Positions 8,291 through 16,147 of a stretch of 33,172 nt of DNA are shown here, piece by piece. The position numbers and the translations under genes are program-made. The notes beneath the pieces were generated by a model. The model searched no databases, was not told where the DNA came from, and worked only from the letters and a program-made list of their open reading frames with translations. The first letter of the stretch is position 1, and each line of letters starts with the position of its first letter. Origin of the DNA: Candidatus Omnitrophota bacterium (GTDB lineage Bacteria; Omnitrophota; Gorgyraeia; Gygaellales; Profunditerraquicolaceae). Where the stretch lies: positions 84,950 to 118,121 of the forward strand of contig JAQTQJ010000005.1 of the NCBI GenBank assembly GCA_028712255.1, read 5' to 3'.

Positions 8291-10174
8291 TTGTACCTAT
8301 TAGCGTTTTTAATCATATTTCCGTTATGCACATCTGTAATTCTGCTTCTGTTAAAAGGGCAAAGGTTTCAGAATGCGGTAGTCAAATTGTCTGCTCTGGC
8401 TATCTCTGCGATAGCGATTTGCTTGTTGATAAGCACCTTTCATCAAAGCATCCAATATTTTAAGGCACAGTCGTATCTGGTTGATAAGATTATGTTTTTT
8501 ACGAAATGGGTTTTGGCCGGTTATATTTTATATTTAGGGTTAAAATTTAAACGCGCCTGGGTGGCCCTGTTTATTTTATTTCAAGCAGCCCTGATGTTTT
8601 ATTTCGAGTATTCCTACGGCGCCAAAGTTATTGTAGAGAATAACCTGTTCATAGATAAATTTTCGATTATTATGTCCCTGATAGTGGGGATTATTGGCAG
8701 TTTAATTTGTGTTTATTCTATCGGGTATATGGGTGATTTTCACCGTGATTATCATAAAGAGATTAAAGACAGGCGCAACTTCTTCTTTTTTGTTATTTTT
8801 GTATTTCTTTCTGCGATGTTTGGGGTGATTTTTTCCAATAACCTCCTTTGGCTTTACTTTTTTTGGGAGATTACTACAATCTGTTCTTTTTTGCTGATCG
8901 GGTATAAGAAGACGCAGGAGTCAAGAAATAATGCTTTTGTTGCTTTAGAATTTAATCTTTTAGGGAGCCTGGCATTTTTGGCAGCAATCATAATTTTTTA
9001 CAGGACAACAGGAAGTATTGAGTTGAATAAAGTAATGTTATTAGGTAAGGCTTGGGTTTTGATTCCGGTAATGTTAATTTGTTTTGCCGGGTTGACTAAG
9101 TCTGCGCAGCTGCCTTTTTCTTCTTGGTTATTGGGAGCGATGGTTGCTCCTACTCCGGTATCGGCATTGTTACATTCCAGCACTATGGTAAAAGCAGGGG
9201 TATATATAATTTTAAGGTTTGCTGCGGTTTTACAGGGGACTATGGCGGGTTTTGTCCTGGCATTAATCGGGGGGATAACTTTTTTGGTTGCTTCATTTTC
9301 AGCTGTTTCACAGAGCGATGCCAAAAAGATTCTGGCTTATTCCACTATTGCCAATTTGGGATTAATTGTTTTATGCGCCGGTATCGGCACATATGAAGCA
9401 ATGTGGGCGGCAATTTTGCTGATTGTATTTCACGCTATCGCTAAGTGTCTTCTGTTTCTTTGCGTGGGGACTGTAGAGCATAAGATTCACAGCCGTAATA
9501 TTGAAAATATGTCAGGTTTGATTATTACTATGCCTAAGCTGTCTATTATGCTGCAGATTGGTATGGCAGGCATGTTTTTGGCTCCTTTTGGCATGTTAAT
9601 CAGTAAATGGGCGGCGCTTAAGGCGTTGGTGGACTACAATCCTTTGCTAGTTATATTTGTAGTTTTCGGAAGTTCAGTTACCCTTTTCTTCTGGGTAAAA
9701 TGGATGGGAAAACTCATTATTGTTGCCGAACATAAGAATGAAATTGAGCAGGGAATTAGCAGAAGCCAATGGTTTTCGCTGGGAGCATTATCGGTATTAA
9801 CGATTAGTATCTGCGGTTTCTTCCCGCTGGTTTCCTCTTTTTTAATTGAGCCGTATTGCCTTGAGATTTACGCGCGCACAATTACGATGAGCCGCGGAAA
9901 TATTGAGATTATGTCCATTATGTTAGCGATGGTTTTGCTTTTTCCTTTGAGTTTTATCAATTACGGAAAGCGGGTAAAGGTAGTGGATGCCTATTTAGGC
10001 GGGGCAAATATCAATAGTAATGTCGAGTTTCGCGGTTCTGCCGGGGCAATCAAGAGTATGTCGATGAATAACTATTACCTAGAAGATTATTTTAACGAGA
10101 AAAAATTACTTAAATTCGGAGTGATTATCAGTATTGTTTTAGTAATCGCCATGCTGGGATTGTCTTTGCTATGA
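8291..10174 (+). CDS. echA: Ech hydrogenase NuoL-like membrane subunit
   Basis: A 627-residue, strongly hydrophobic antiporter-like subunit of an energy-converting [NiFe] hydrogenase, expected to move ions across the cytoplasmic membrane when electrons pass between ferredoxin and H2. The family signature is present: FFFWEITTICSFLLIGY carries the conserved acidic residue of a transmembrane helix, and LTKSAQLPFSSWL followed by APTPVSALLHSSTMVKAGVY holds the conserved Lys and His of the ion channel. I chose TTG 8291 because AGGAG ends six bases earlier and the hydrophobic N-terminus starts at once. It overlaps echB by four bases (ATGA). It could be read as a NuoL or MrpA protein, but the following six genes form a hydrogenase, not complex I. 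Confidence 0.9.
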   Translation: MYLLAFLIIFPLCTSVILLLLKGQRFQNAVVKLSALAISAIAICLLISTFHQSIQYFKAQSYLVDKIMFFTKWVLAGYILYLGLKFKRAWVALFILFQAALMFYFEYSYGAKVIVENNLFIDKFSIIMSLIVGIIGSLICVYSIGYMGDFHRDYHKEIKDRRNFFFFVIFVFLSAMFGVIFSNNLLWLYFFWEITTICSFLLIGYKKTQESRNNAFVALEFNLLGSLAFLAAIIIFYRTTGSIELNKVMLLGKAWVLIPVMLICFAGLTKSAQLPFSSWLLGAMVAPTPVSALLHSSTMVKAGVYIILRFAAVLQGTMAGFVLALIGGITFLVASFSAVSQSDAKKILAYSTIANLGLIVLCAGIGTYEAMWAAILLIVFHAIAKCLLFLCVGTVEHKIHSRNIENMSGLIITMPKLSIMLQIGMAGMFLAPFGMLISKWAALKALVDYNPLLVIFVVFGSSVTLFFWVKWMGKLIIVAEHKNEIEQGISRSQWFSLGALSVLTISICGFFPLVSSFLIEPYCLEIYARTITMSRGNIEIMSIMLAMVLLFPLSFINYGKRVKVVDAYLGGANINSNVEFRGSAGAIKSMSMNNYYLEDYFNEKKLLKFGVIISIVLVIAMLGLSLL

Positions 10175-11025
10175 ATATATTCCTGAATATCATATTATAT
10201 TTAATTTTTGCTCCTTTAATCGGAGGCCTTTTGTCCGGATTAGACAGAAAGATTACCGCGCGCATGCAGTCCAGGATCGGCCCGCCGATCCTACAGCCGT
10301 TTTTTGATATTTTAAAATTAGTTCAGAAAGAAAATTTGGTGGTAAGAAGGTCTCAGAATTTTTACATTGGGTTTTTTTTGGTTCTGGCAATCTTTACCGG
10401 AGCTATTTTCTTTACCGGAAAAGATATATTGCTTGTAATCTTTGCTTTTACCTTGGCAGCGATATTTTTTGTTCTCGCCGGGTTTAAAGCCAGCTCACCA
10501 TACAGCTTTATTGGCGCCCAGAGAGAATTACTGCAGATGATGGCTTATGAGCCGATCATTATTTTAACTGCCGTGGGTATGTATATGGTTACGCGCAGTT
10601 TTTATATTTCCGATATCGTTTCTTTTGGGAGGCCGTTAATTTTTTATTTACCAGGAATTTTATTTGGTTTGTTGTACGTTTTAGCAATGAAGTTTAGGAA
10701 ATCACCTTTTGATTTATCTACTTCGCATCATGCGCATCAGGAGTTGGTTAAAGGGATTACCACGGAGTTTTCCGGAAAGGCGCTGGCGATGATTGAGCTG
10801 GCACATTGGTATGAAAATATGCTGATTTTAGGTTTTATTTATCTATTCTTTGCTCATCGGCCGCTTGCAGGATTGGCTTTAAGTTTATTTGCGTATTTTT
10901 TAATTATTCTTATTGATAATACTTTTGCCAGGGTAAAATGGCAGCTGGCTTTGTTAAGTTGTTGGTTGATAACTGTAATTTTTGGTTTTGGGAACATTTT
11001 AGCGCTGTTTATTCTACCTAAATAA
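10171..11025 (+). CDS. echB: Ech hydrogenase NuoH-like membrane subunit
   Basis: A 284-residue integral membrane protein of the NuoH/HycD/EchB family, which anchors the soluble hydrogenase arm and links its redox chemistry to ion translocation. Family marks are the N-terminal GLDRKITARMQSRIGPP, where cytoplasmic loop residues contact the small and large subunits, IGAQRELLQMMAYEP in the middle, and MKFRKSPFDLSTSHHAHQE, the loop with conserved acidic and basic residues. About eight hydrophobic segments are visible. The start overlaps echA as ATGA, and echC begins one base after its stop. No internal oddity was seen. Confidence 0.92.
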   Translation: MNIFLNIILYLIFAPLIGGLLSGLDRKITARMQSRIGPPILQPFFDILKLVQKENLVVRRSQNFYIGFFLVLAIFTGAIFFTGKDILLVIFAFTLAAIFFVLAGFKASSPYSFIGAQRELLQMMAYEPIIILTAVGMYMVTRSFYISDIVSFGRPLIFYLPGILFGLLYVLAMKFRKSPFDLSTSHHAHQELVKGITTEFSGKALAMIELAHWYENMLILGFIYLFFAHRPLAGLALSLFAYFLIILIDNTFARVKWQLALLSCWLITVIFGFGNILALFILPK

Positions 11026-11026
11026 A

Positions 11027-11941
11027 ATGTCATATTTAAAAAGGTCACCTTGGGTTATTCATTATGATGCTTCAAGCTGTAATGGCTGCGATATAGAGGT
11101 ATTGGCTTGCCTTACTCCGGTTTATGACCTGGAGCGTTTCGGAATAATCAATACCGGCAATCCCAAGCATGCCGATATATTCTTAGTTACCGGTTCGGTT
11201 AACGAGCAAAATAAGGAAGTAATTCAGAATATATACCACCAGATGCCTGAGCCAAAAATAGTTCTTGCTTTAGGTATTTGCGCTACATCCGGAGGGGTAT
11301 TTAGAGAATGTTATAATGTATCCGGAGGAGTGGATAAGATTATTCCCGTAGATGTTTATGTTCCCGGTTGCGCGGTGAGGCCGGAGGCAATTATTGACGG
11401 AGTGGTCCGGGGATTAAAGATTCTGGAGGAAAAACATAAGAAGTTTCAACAGATTTCAGGCGGTAAAGGAGAATTAATTATTGTCGAAGCCAATATTAAA
11501 GATGCCCAGGAGATACTGAATTTACAAAAATTAGCTTATCAAAGCGAAGCTGAAATCTATAATGATTTTAGCCTCTCTCCCTTAACCCAAACCCTTGAGG
11601 AGATAAAGAGCGATTTTAAAAATAAGGTTTTTCTAAAAAGTGTAATGCATGATAAGGCCGTGGGTTCTGTGCGCGCTTATATGGAAGAGAATACTTGCCA
11701 TATTGGGCGTTTGATTGTGCATCCTAGTTATCAGAATTATGGACTGGGTAGAAAACTGATGCATAAAATTGAAGCTTATTTTGCGCAGGCTGCAAGGTTT
11801 GAGGTATTTACCGGACATAAGAGCAGACGTAATATTTATTTTCACCAGAGGTTAGGATATAAAATATTTAAGCGGGAGCATGTTTCGCAACTGCGCGACA
11901 GGGTTTTTATGGAGAAGCTAATCAAGGAAGAGCTGAAATGA
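11027..11941 (+). CDS. echC: Ech hydrogenase small subunit fused to a GNAT acetyltransferase domain
   Basis: Residues 1-140 are the NuoB-like small subunit that binds the proximal [4Fe-4S] cluster: C18 and C21 (SSCNGCDIE), C85 (ALGICATSGG) and C115 (VYVPGCAVRPE) are the four expected ligands. Standalone EchC proteins end about here. Without a stop codon the frame continues into residues 148-304, which show the GNAT fold, including RLIVHPSYQNYGLGRKLM with the acetyl-CoA pyrophosphate loop Q236-x-x-G239-x-G241 and FHQRLGYKIF near the end. The linker is about eight residues (QQISGGKG). An AAAGGAG sequence at 11465-11471 lies at the junction but is not followed by an in-frame ATG, GTG or TTG at suitable spacing. 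The substrate of the acetyltransferase is unknown. It overlaps echD by four bases. Confidence 0.9.
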   Translation: MSYLKRSPWVIHYDASSCNGCDIEVLACLTPVYDLERFGIINTGNPKHADIFLVTGSVNEQNKEVIQNIYHQMPEPKIVLALGICATSGGVFRECYNVSGGVDKIIPVDVYVPGCAVRPEAIIDGVVRGLKILEEKHKKFQQISGGKGELIIVEANIKDAQEILNLQKLAYQSEAEIYNDFSLSPLTQTLEEIKSDFKNKVFLKSVMHDKAVGSVRAYMEENTCHIGRLIVHPSYQNYGLGRKLMHKIEAYFAQAARFEVFTGHKSRRNIYFHQRLGYKIFKREHVSQLRDRVFMEKLIKEELK

Positions 11942-12297
11942 TTGAAGAGCAAAAATTAATTAATATTGAGATTAAGGATTTGTTAAGTTATGCTGAGAAT
12001 CTTTGTAAATCCGGGCTCCGTTTGGTGCAGGTTGGTTGTACTAAACTGCCTGATTGCCTAGAACTAAATTACTCCTTTGATAAAAATTACCATTTTACTA
12101 ACCTTAAGGTTAAATTAACGGACCTAGATATTGAGATTCCCAGTATAAGCAGTATTTATTGGTGTGCCTTTTTATACGAAAACGAAATTCATGATTTATT
12201 CGGAGTAAGGTTTAAGGATATTGCTTTAGACTATAAAGGCAATTTTTATCGCACTTCCATAAAGAGAGGATTCAATCCGCAAAATGAACAGCCCTAA
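11938..12297 (+). CDS. echD: Ech hydrogenase NuoC-like subunit
   Basis: A 119-residue soluble subunit of the NuoC/EchD family, a structural partner of the large subunit in the peripheral arm. The family segment is the C-terminal IYWCAFLYENEIHDLFGVRF, matching the conserved EREIxDxFG motif of NuoC proteins, with a short tail ending just inside echE. The N-terminal alpha/beta part is divergent, as is usual for these short Ech forms. The start overlaps echC as ATGA and the stop overlaps the next gene by 14 bases. The identification relies partly on position in the operon. Confidence 0.85.
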   Translation: MIEEQKLINIEIKDLLSYAENLCKSGLRLVQVGCTKLPDCLELNYSFDKNYHFTNLKVKLTDLDIEIPSISSIYWCAFLYENEIHDLFGVRFKDIALDYKGNFYRTSIKRGFNPQNEQP

Positions 12298-13369
12298 GAG
12301 GACAATTATACCTTTTGGACCGCAGCATCCGGTGTTGCCTGAGCCTATTCATTTGGATCTAGTAGTTGAGGATGAAAAGGTAATTGAGGCAATTCCTTCG
12401 TTAGGTTTTATTCACCGCGGCCTTGAGAGATTAGTTGAGAAAAGGGATTTTATTGATTTTGTTTATGTTGCTGAAAGGATTTGTGGTATCTGTAGTTTTA
12501 TCCACGGCTTGACATATTGCATCGCTATTGAAGAACTTATGCAGGTAGAGGTTCCTAAGAGGGCAAATTACTTGCGCTTAATCTGGTCGGAGCTCTCGCG
12601 AATTCACAGCCATCTTTTGTGGCTAGGATTAATGGCTGATGGTTTTGGTTTTGAAGCGCTCTTTATGCACACCTGGAGATTAAGAGAGAAAATCCTGGAT
12701 ATTATCGAAGAGACTACAGGCGGCAGGGTAATCTTTGGGTCGGCTAAAATCGGCGGAGTAAGAAAAGATATTTCTCCTGAGAAACTGGTAGAAATTGTCC
12801 TAAAACTAGAAAATTACGCCAAAGAAATCAGGGAGATTACAGATGTTTTTATAAACGACAGTTCCGTTAAGCATCGTTTAGTGGGGGTGGGGATATTAAG
12901 CAAGGAAGACGCTTATCTTTTAGGGGCGGTCGGCCCAACCCTCAGGGCTAGCGGAGTAAGTTTAGATACGCGTAAATTAGGTTATGTTGCTTATAAGGAG
13001 ATTAATTTTGAACCGATAACTGAGACAGCCGGCGATAGCTATAGCCGTTGCCTGGTAAGGATAAGGGAAATTTTTCAGTCTATTGATATGATCAAACAGG
13101 CAGCCGGAAAAATTGAGCCGGGGGCTATTGAGGTTAAAGTAACCGGCACGCCAAACGGTGAATTTTTTGCCCGCACTGAGCAGCCGCGGGGGGAGGTCAT
13201 TTATTATGCTAAGGCAGACGGATCGCGGTTCCTCCAGCGCCTGAGAGTGCGCACTCCTACTTTTGCCAATGTGCCTGCGATGGTTAAATTATTACCGGGT
13301 TGCCAGCTGGCGGATGTGCCGATTTTAGTTTTAACCATTGATCCCTGTATAAGCTGTACGGAGCGATAA
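12284..13369 (+). CDS. echE: Ech [NiFe] hydrogenase large (catalytic) subunit
   Basis: Carries the Ni-Fe active site that reduces protons or oxidises H2. Both metal-binding pairs are present: C67 and C70 in RICGICSFIH near the N-terminus, and C355 and C358 in DPCISCTER at the C-terminus. The N-terminal FGPQHPVLPEP and the FIHRGLE segment match the NuoD-like fold of group 4 enzymes, and retention of all four Cys separates it from NuoD of complex I, which has lost them. The protein stops three residues after the last Cys, so there is no C-terminal extension to be cut by a maturation protease, a feature known from some Ech and CooH proteins. It has 361 residues, normal for EchE. Confidence 0.95.
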   Translation: MNSPKRTIIPFGPQHPVLPEPIHLDLVVEDEKVIEAIPSLGFIHRGLERLVEKRDFIDFVYVAERICGICSFIHGLTYCIAIEELMQVEVPKRANYLRLIWSELSRIHSHLLWLGLMADGFGFEALFMHTWRLREKILDIIEETTGGRVIFGSAKIGGVRKDISPEKLVEIVLKLENYAKEIREITDVFINDSSVKHRLVGVGILSKEDAYLLGAVGPTLRASGVSLDTRKLGYVAYKEINFEPITETAGDSYSRCLVRIREIFQSIDMIKQAAGKIEPGAIEVKVTGTPNGEFFARTEQPRGEVIYYAKADGSRFLQRLRVRTPTFANVPAMVKLLPGCQLADVPILVLTIDPCISCTER

Positions 13370-13371
13370 GA

Positions 13372-13710
13372 ATGAAGATATTCGTGATGGCAAAAAAGGT
13401 TTTGAAGAGTTTGTGCACAAGGCCGGTAACTTTCCGCTATCCTTTTGTTCCTAAAACTTATTATAAGTTTACGCGCGGCAGTATTACTATTGATATAAAT
13501 AGGTGTATATATTGCGGTATGTGCCAGAGAAAATGCCCTGCTCAGGCCATCCTGGTAACTAAGGACAACAAAGAATGGAAGATTGACCGGTTACGCTGCG
13601 TTTCCTGCGGCTATTGTGTAGATGTTTGTCCGGTAAAATGCCTGTTTATGGAAAACACTTATTCTGCTTCTACTCAAACCAGGACAGAGGAGGTTTTTAG
13701 GCGTGCATGA
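13372..13710 (+). CDS. echF: Ech hydrogenase ferredoxin-like subunit (NuoI-like)
   Basis: A 112-residue protein with two [4Fe-4S] motifs: C45, C48, C51, C55 (CIYCGMCQRKCP) and C76, C79, C82, C86 (CVSCGYCVDVCP). It should carry electrons between external ferredoxin and the cluster of EchC. The N-terminal RYPFVPKTYYKFTRGSI resembles the membrane-facing stretch of NuoI/EchF. The ATG at 13372 follows echE by two bases; a second in-frame ATG at 13387 is possible, and neither has a strong ribosome binding site. Its end overlaps hypA by eight bases. Confidence 0.92.
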   Translation: MKIFVMAKKVLKSLCTRPVTFRYPFVPKTYYKFTRGSITIDINRCIYCGMCQRKCPAQAILVTKDNKEWKIDRLRCVSCGYCVDVCPVKCLFMENTYSASTQTRTEEVFRRA

Positions 13711-14041
13711 GTATCATCTTATTGAGGAGGTTATTAAGGGCGTCTTAGCCGCAAGCAAAGAAAAAGAAATTGTTGAGATTATTTTGTCTGTTAGCGATTC
13801 AAGCGGTCTGGATCCGGGTTCAATTGAACTTTATTTTGAGGAAGTCAGGGAGAAGAATAGCCGGTTAAAAGGAGCCAAATTGTCTGTACGGCTGGTTAAA
13901 ACAAAATTATATTGCCCCAAATGTAATTTAGATTTTGAATGGATAAATAAGAATTTTTCCTGCCCGAAATGCTCTGAGGTGGCTTTGCGTTCTGCAGTAA
14001 ACCAACAGATACATATCGAAAAAGTGGTATTTAAATCTTAG
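13703..14041 (+). CDS. hypA: Hydrogenase nickel chaperone HypA
   Basis: Delivers nickel to the [NiFe] hydrogenase precursor, normally with HypB. The GTG start gives the family N-terminus M-H-E, where His2 is the nickel ligand, and it is preceded by AGGAGG at 13688-13693. The zinc site is complete: C71 and C74 (CPKCNLDF), C87 and C90 (CPKCSE). The 112-residue length is normal. Position directly after echF indicates dedication to this enzyme. No hypB-F genes lie in the window. A second, zinc-less HypA relative occurs at 32311. Confidence 0.93.
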   Translation: MHEYHLIEEVIKGVLAASKEKEIVEIILSVSDSSGLDPGSIELYFEEVREKNSRLKGAKLSVRLVKTKLYCPKCNLDFEWINKNFSCPKCSEVALRSAVNQQIHIEKVVFKS

Positions 14042-14105
14042 TTGTGCTATATTATCCCAATAACGGTTATTTTTATGCTTATTTTGGTAAGTAGGAGGTT
14101 CTATT

Positions 14106-14723
14106 ATGAATATATGGGGATTAATTAAGGTCGGTGGCTTTACTATGGTTGTGCTTTTGGCTTCTTCGGTATTGTCAATTGCGATAATCTTGGAGAGAAT
14201 TATTTTTTACCGCAATAAATCCAGGCTCAAGCGTGAGGATTTTATGCAAAAAATCCGCCAGGAGGTTAAAAAAGTAAACTTGAATTCGGCTAAGGAAAGC
14301 TGTGAGCAGGCAAACGCCCCTTTTGCCAAGGTGGTTTATGCCGGAATAAATTTTTTTGATTGCAGCGAAAAAGAAATCTCCAATAATATGGAGCGCCAAA
14401 TTATTATCGAAACTACAATACTTGAGCGTTTTACCGCCATAATTGGCACTATCGGCAGCGTGGCTGTTTACATAGGTTTATTTGGGACAGTTCTAGGTAT
14501 TATTCGCGCCTTTCATGATATATCCGCCAGCGGTTCAGGAGGAATAAGCGTGGTAATAAGCGGAATATCGGAGGCGTTGGCTTGCACCGCAGCCGGCCTT
14601 TGTGTGGCTGTGCCTGCTGTTGTCTCCTACAATTATTTCATGAAAAAGATCGATTCTTTTATCAAGGACATGGAGTTGGCTGCTTCTGAAACCATGGACC
14701 TGCTTAGCGCGATAAAAAAATGA
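14106..14723 (+). CDS. exbB: ExbB/TolQ/MotA-family proton channel protein
   Basis: An inner-membrane protein that forms, with ExbD, a proton-driven motor energising outer-membrane transport or envelope functions. It has 205 residues and three hydrophobic segments (about 5-27, 112-135 and 155-180). The family core is the stretch from TAIIGTIGSVAVYIGLFGTV through the GISEALACTAAGLCVAVPAV helix, whose small and polar residues line the channel. TAGGAGG lies about ten bases before the ATG. The next gene overlaps it by four bases. ExbB, TolQ and related subtypes cannot be told apart by sequence alone here, and no tonB or tolA lies nearby. Confidence 0.9.
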   Translation: MNIWGLIKVGGFTMVVLLASSVLSIAIILERIIFYRNKSRLKREDFMQKIRQEVKKVNLNSAKESCEQANAPFAKVVYAGINFFDCSEKEISNNMERQIIIETTILERFTAIIGTIGSVAVYIGLFGTVLGIIRAFHDISASGSGGISVVISGISEALACTAAGLCVAVPAVVSYNYFMKKIDSFIKDMELAASETMDLLSAIKK

Positions 14724-15124
14724 GGCCTCCTGCCGGTAAACAAAAACTGATCGCCGAAATAAATATTACTCCGTTTACGGATGTAATCCTGGTGCTTTTG
14801 ATTATATTTATGATTACAACTCCGCTTATCCTGCAGTCTAATATCCGGGTTAATCTGCCTAGTTCAGCCACAGGAGGGCCAGTGCAGGAAACCCGGCAGA
14901 TTAGTATTACATTGACCAACGAAGGCTTAATTTATCTTGATAATAAGCTTATTTTGCGCAAAAGCCTTAAGGCAGAGGTCGCCAAGATTCATCAGCTTAA
15001 TCCATCTCTAGAAGTAATTTTATTTTCGGATAGAATGGTCAGGTTTAAGGATATTGTGGGCCTTTTGGACATATTCAACGAGCTTGGTATTAAAAATCTG
15101 AATATTGCCACTAAAACCGAATAG
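14720..15124 (+). CDS. exbD: ExbD/TolR-family energy transduction protein
   Basis: Partner of the upstream ExbB. It is a 134-residue protein with one N-terminal membrane helix, VILVLLIIFMITTPLI, preceded by INITPFTD, which supplies the conserved Asp that carries protons. The rest is a periplasmic domain of the TolR/ExbD fold. Translation starts inside the exbB stop (ATGA). The downstream apbE-like gene follows after 26 bases, so the pair may be co-transcribed with it. Confidence 0.9.
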   Translation: MRPPAGKQKLIAEINITPFTDVILVLLIIFMITTPLILQSNIRVNLPSSATGGPVQETRQISITLTNEGLIYLDNKLILRKSLKAEVAKIHQLNPSLEVILFSDRMVRFKDIVGLLDIFNELGIKNLNIATKTE

Positions 15125-15150
15125 ATTAATACCCTCTCACCTTTTTAATA

Positions 15151-16137
15151 ATGAAAAAATTATTTCAGATATTTGGCGTTACACTCTTGATTTGTTTGGG
15201 GTTCTGGAGTATTAAGCAGGTTAACTTACGTATATTCCATACGGAGAAAAAAACCCGCTTGATGATGGGTACTTATGCTACGATTACAGCTTTAGGTTCT
15301 AAGGATATCGCTAATAAAGCAATTAATTTAGCTTTTATCCGGATGCAAGAGATAAACATAAAATTTAATCCGATTAATCCTCAAAGTCCGGTTTATGCTT
15401 TTAACAGAAAAAGCCAGCCGATAACTGATCCGGAAATTATCGGTTTGATAAAGAGATCATTGGAAATAAGTAAGGATTCTGGCGGCGCCTTTGATATTAC
15501 TGTTGCTTCATTGTCGGAGCTCTGGGGTTTTTACGCAAAGTCTTTGCGTATCCCCAAGGATGAAGAGATTAAAGAATGCCTGCGCCATGTTGGTTACCAG
15601 CACCTTTTATTTAAGGATGGAGAACTGAATAAAGATGATCAGGCCGTAAGAATCGATTTTGGCGGGATCGCCAAAGGTTATGCGTTGGCTGAGGCAGCAA
15701 AGGTCTTAAAAGATAATGGGATAACTTCTGCATTGATTGATCTGGGAGGCGATGTATATGTTTTAGGAAAAAATGTAATTACGCCATGGAAAATAGGGAT
15801 TAAGAATCCCCGCGGTAAAGATATCTTAGGGTATATAGAGGCACAGGATCAAGTTGTAGCCAGTTCAGGAGACTATGAAAGGTTTTTTATTGAAAATAAA
15901 AAGCGGTATCATCATATATTTAATCCGGTAACAGGATATCCTACAGAGGGGGTTGCCGGTGTAACAGTTATTCATCAGGATCCTGTCTTGGCGCAGGCTT
16001 GGGCAAAGATACCCTTTATTTTGGGGGTCCAAAAAGGAATTCAGAAGCTCAATAAGATTAAGGATCTGCGGGCGGTTATTATTACTACTGACGGCCAGAT
16101 GATCTATTCTGAAGATAAATTAAAAATTAACAAATAA
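15151..16137 (+). CDS. apbE: ApbE-type FAD:protein FMN transferase
   Basis: Members of this family attach FMN covalently to Thr or Ser of target proteins such as Rnf and Nqr subunits. The 328-residue protein starts with a hydrophobic stretch (residues 5-20) that would anchor or export it; the Cys within it lacks a good lipobox, so a membrane anchor is likelier than a lipoprotein. Family motifs are MMGTYATITA, DFGGIAKGYAL (FAD site), LIDLGGDVY, and HHIFNPVTGYPTEG, whose HxxxP-TG element is characteristic. The metal-binding region near WAKIPFILG and ITTDGQM is present. No flavinylation target was recognised in the window, so its substrate is unknown. No clear ribosome binding site precedes the ATG. 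Confidence 0.9.
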   Translation: MKKLFQIFGVTLLICLGFWSIKQVNLRIFHTEKKTRLMMGTYATITALGSKDIANKAINLAFIRMQEINIKFNPINPQSPVYAFNRKSQPITDPEIIGLIKRSLEISKDSGGAFDITVASLSELWGFYAKSLRIPKDEEIKECLRHVGYQHLLFKDGELNKDDQAVRIDFGGIAKGYALAEAAKVLKDNGITSALIDLGGDVYVLGKNVITPWKIGIKNPRGKDILGYIEAQDQVVASSGDYERFFIENKKRYHHIFNPVTGYPTEGVAGVTVIHQDPVLAQAWAKIPFILGVQKGIQKLNKIKDLRAVIITTDGQMIYSEDKLKINK

Positions 16138-16147
16138 GCCCGTAAAA

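Noticed and set aside
8291-13710. Reading this block as respiratory complex I
   Set aside because: The large subunit keeps all four nickel-binding cysteines, only six subunits occur in Ech order, and hypA follows.
14053-14075. AATAAC-G-GTTATT palindrome after hypA as a terminator
   Set aside because: A real loop leaves only a 5-bp AT-only stem; too weak to claim.
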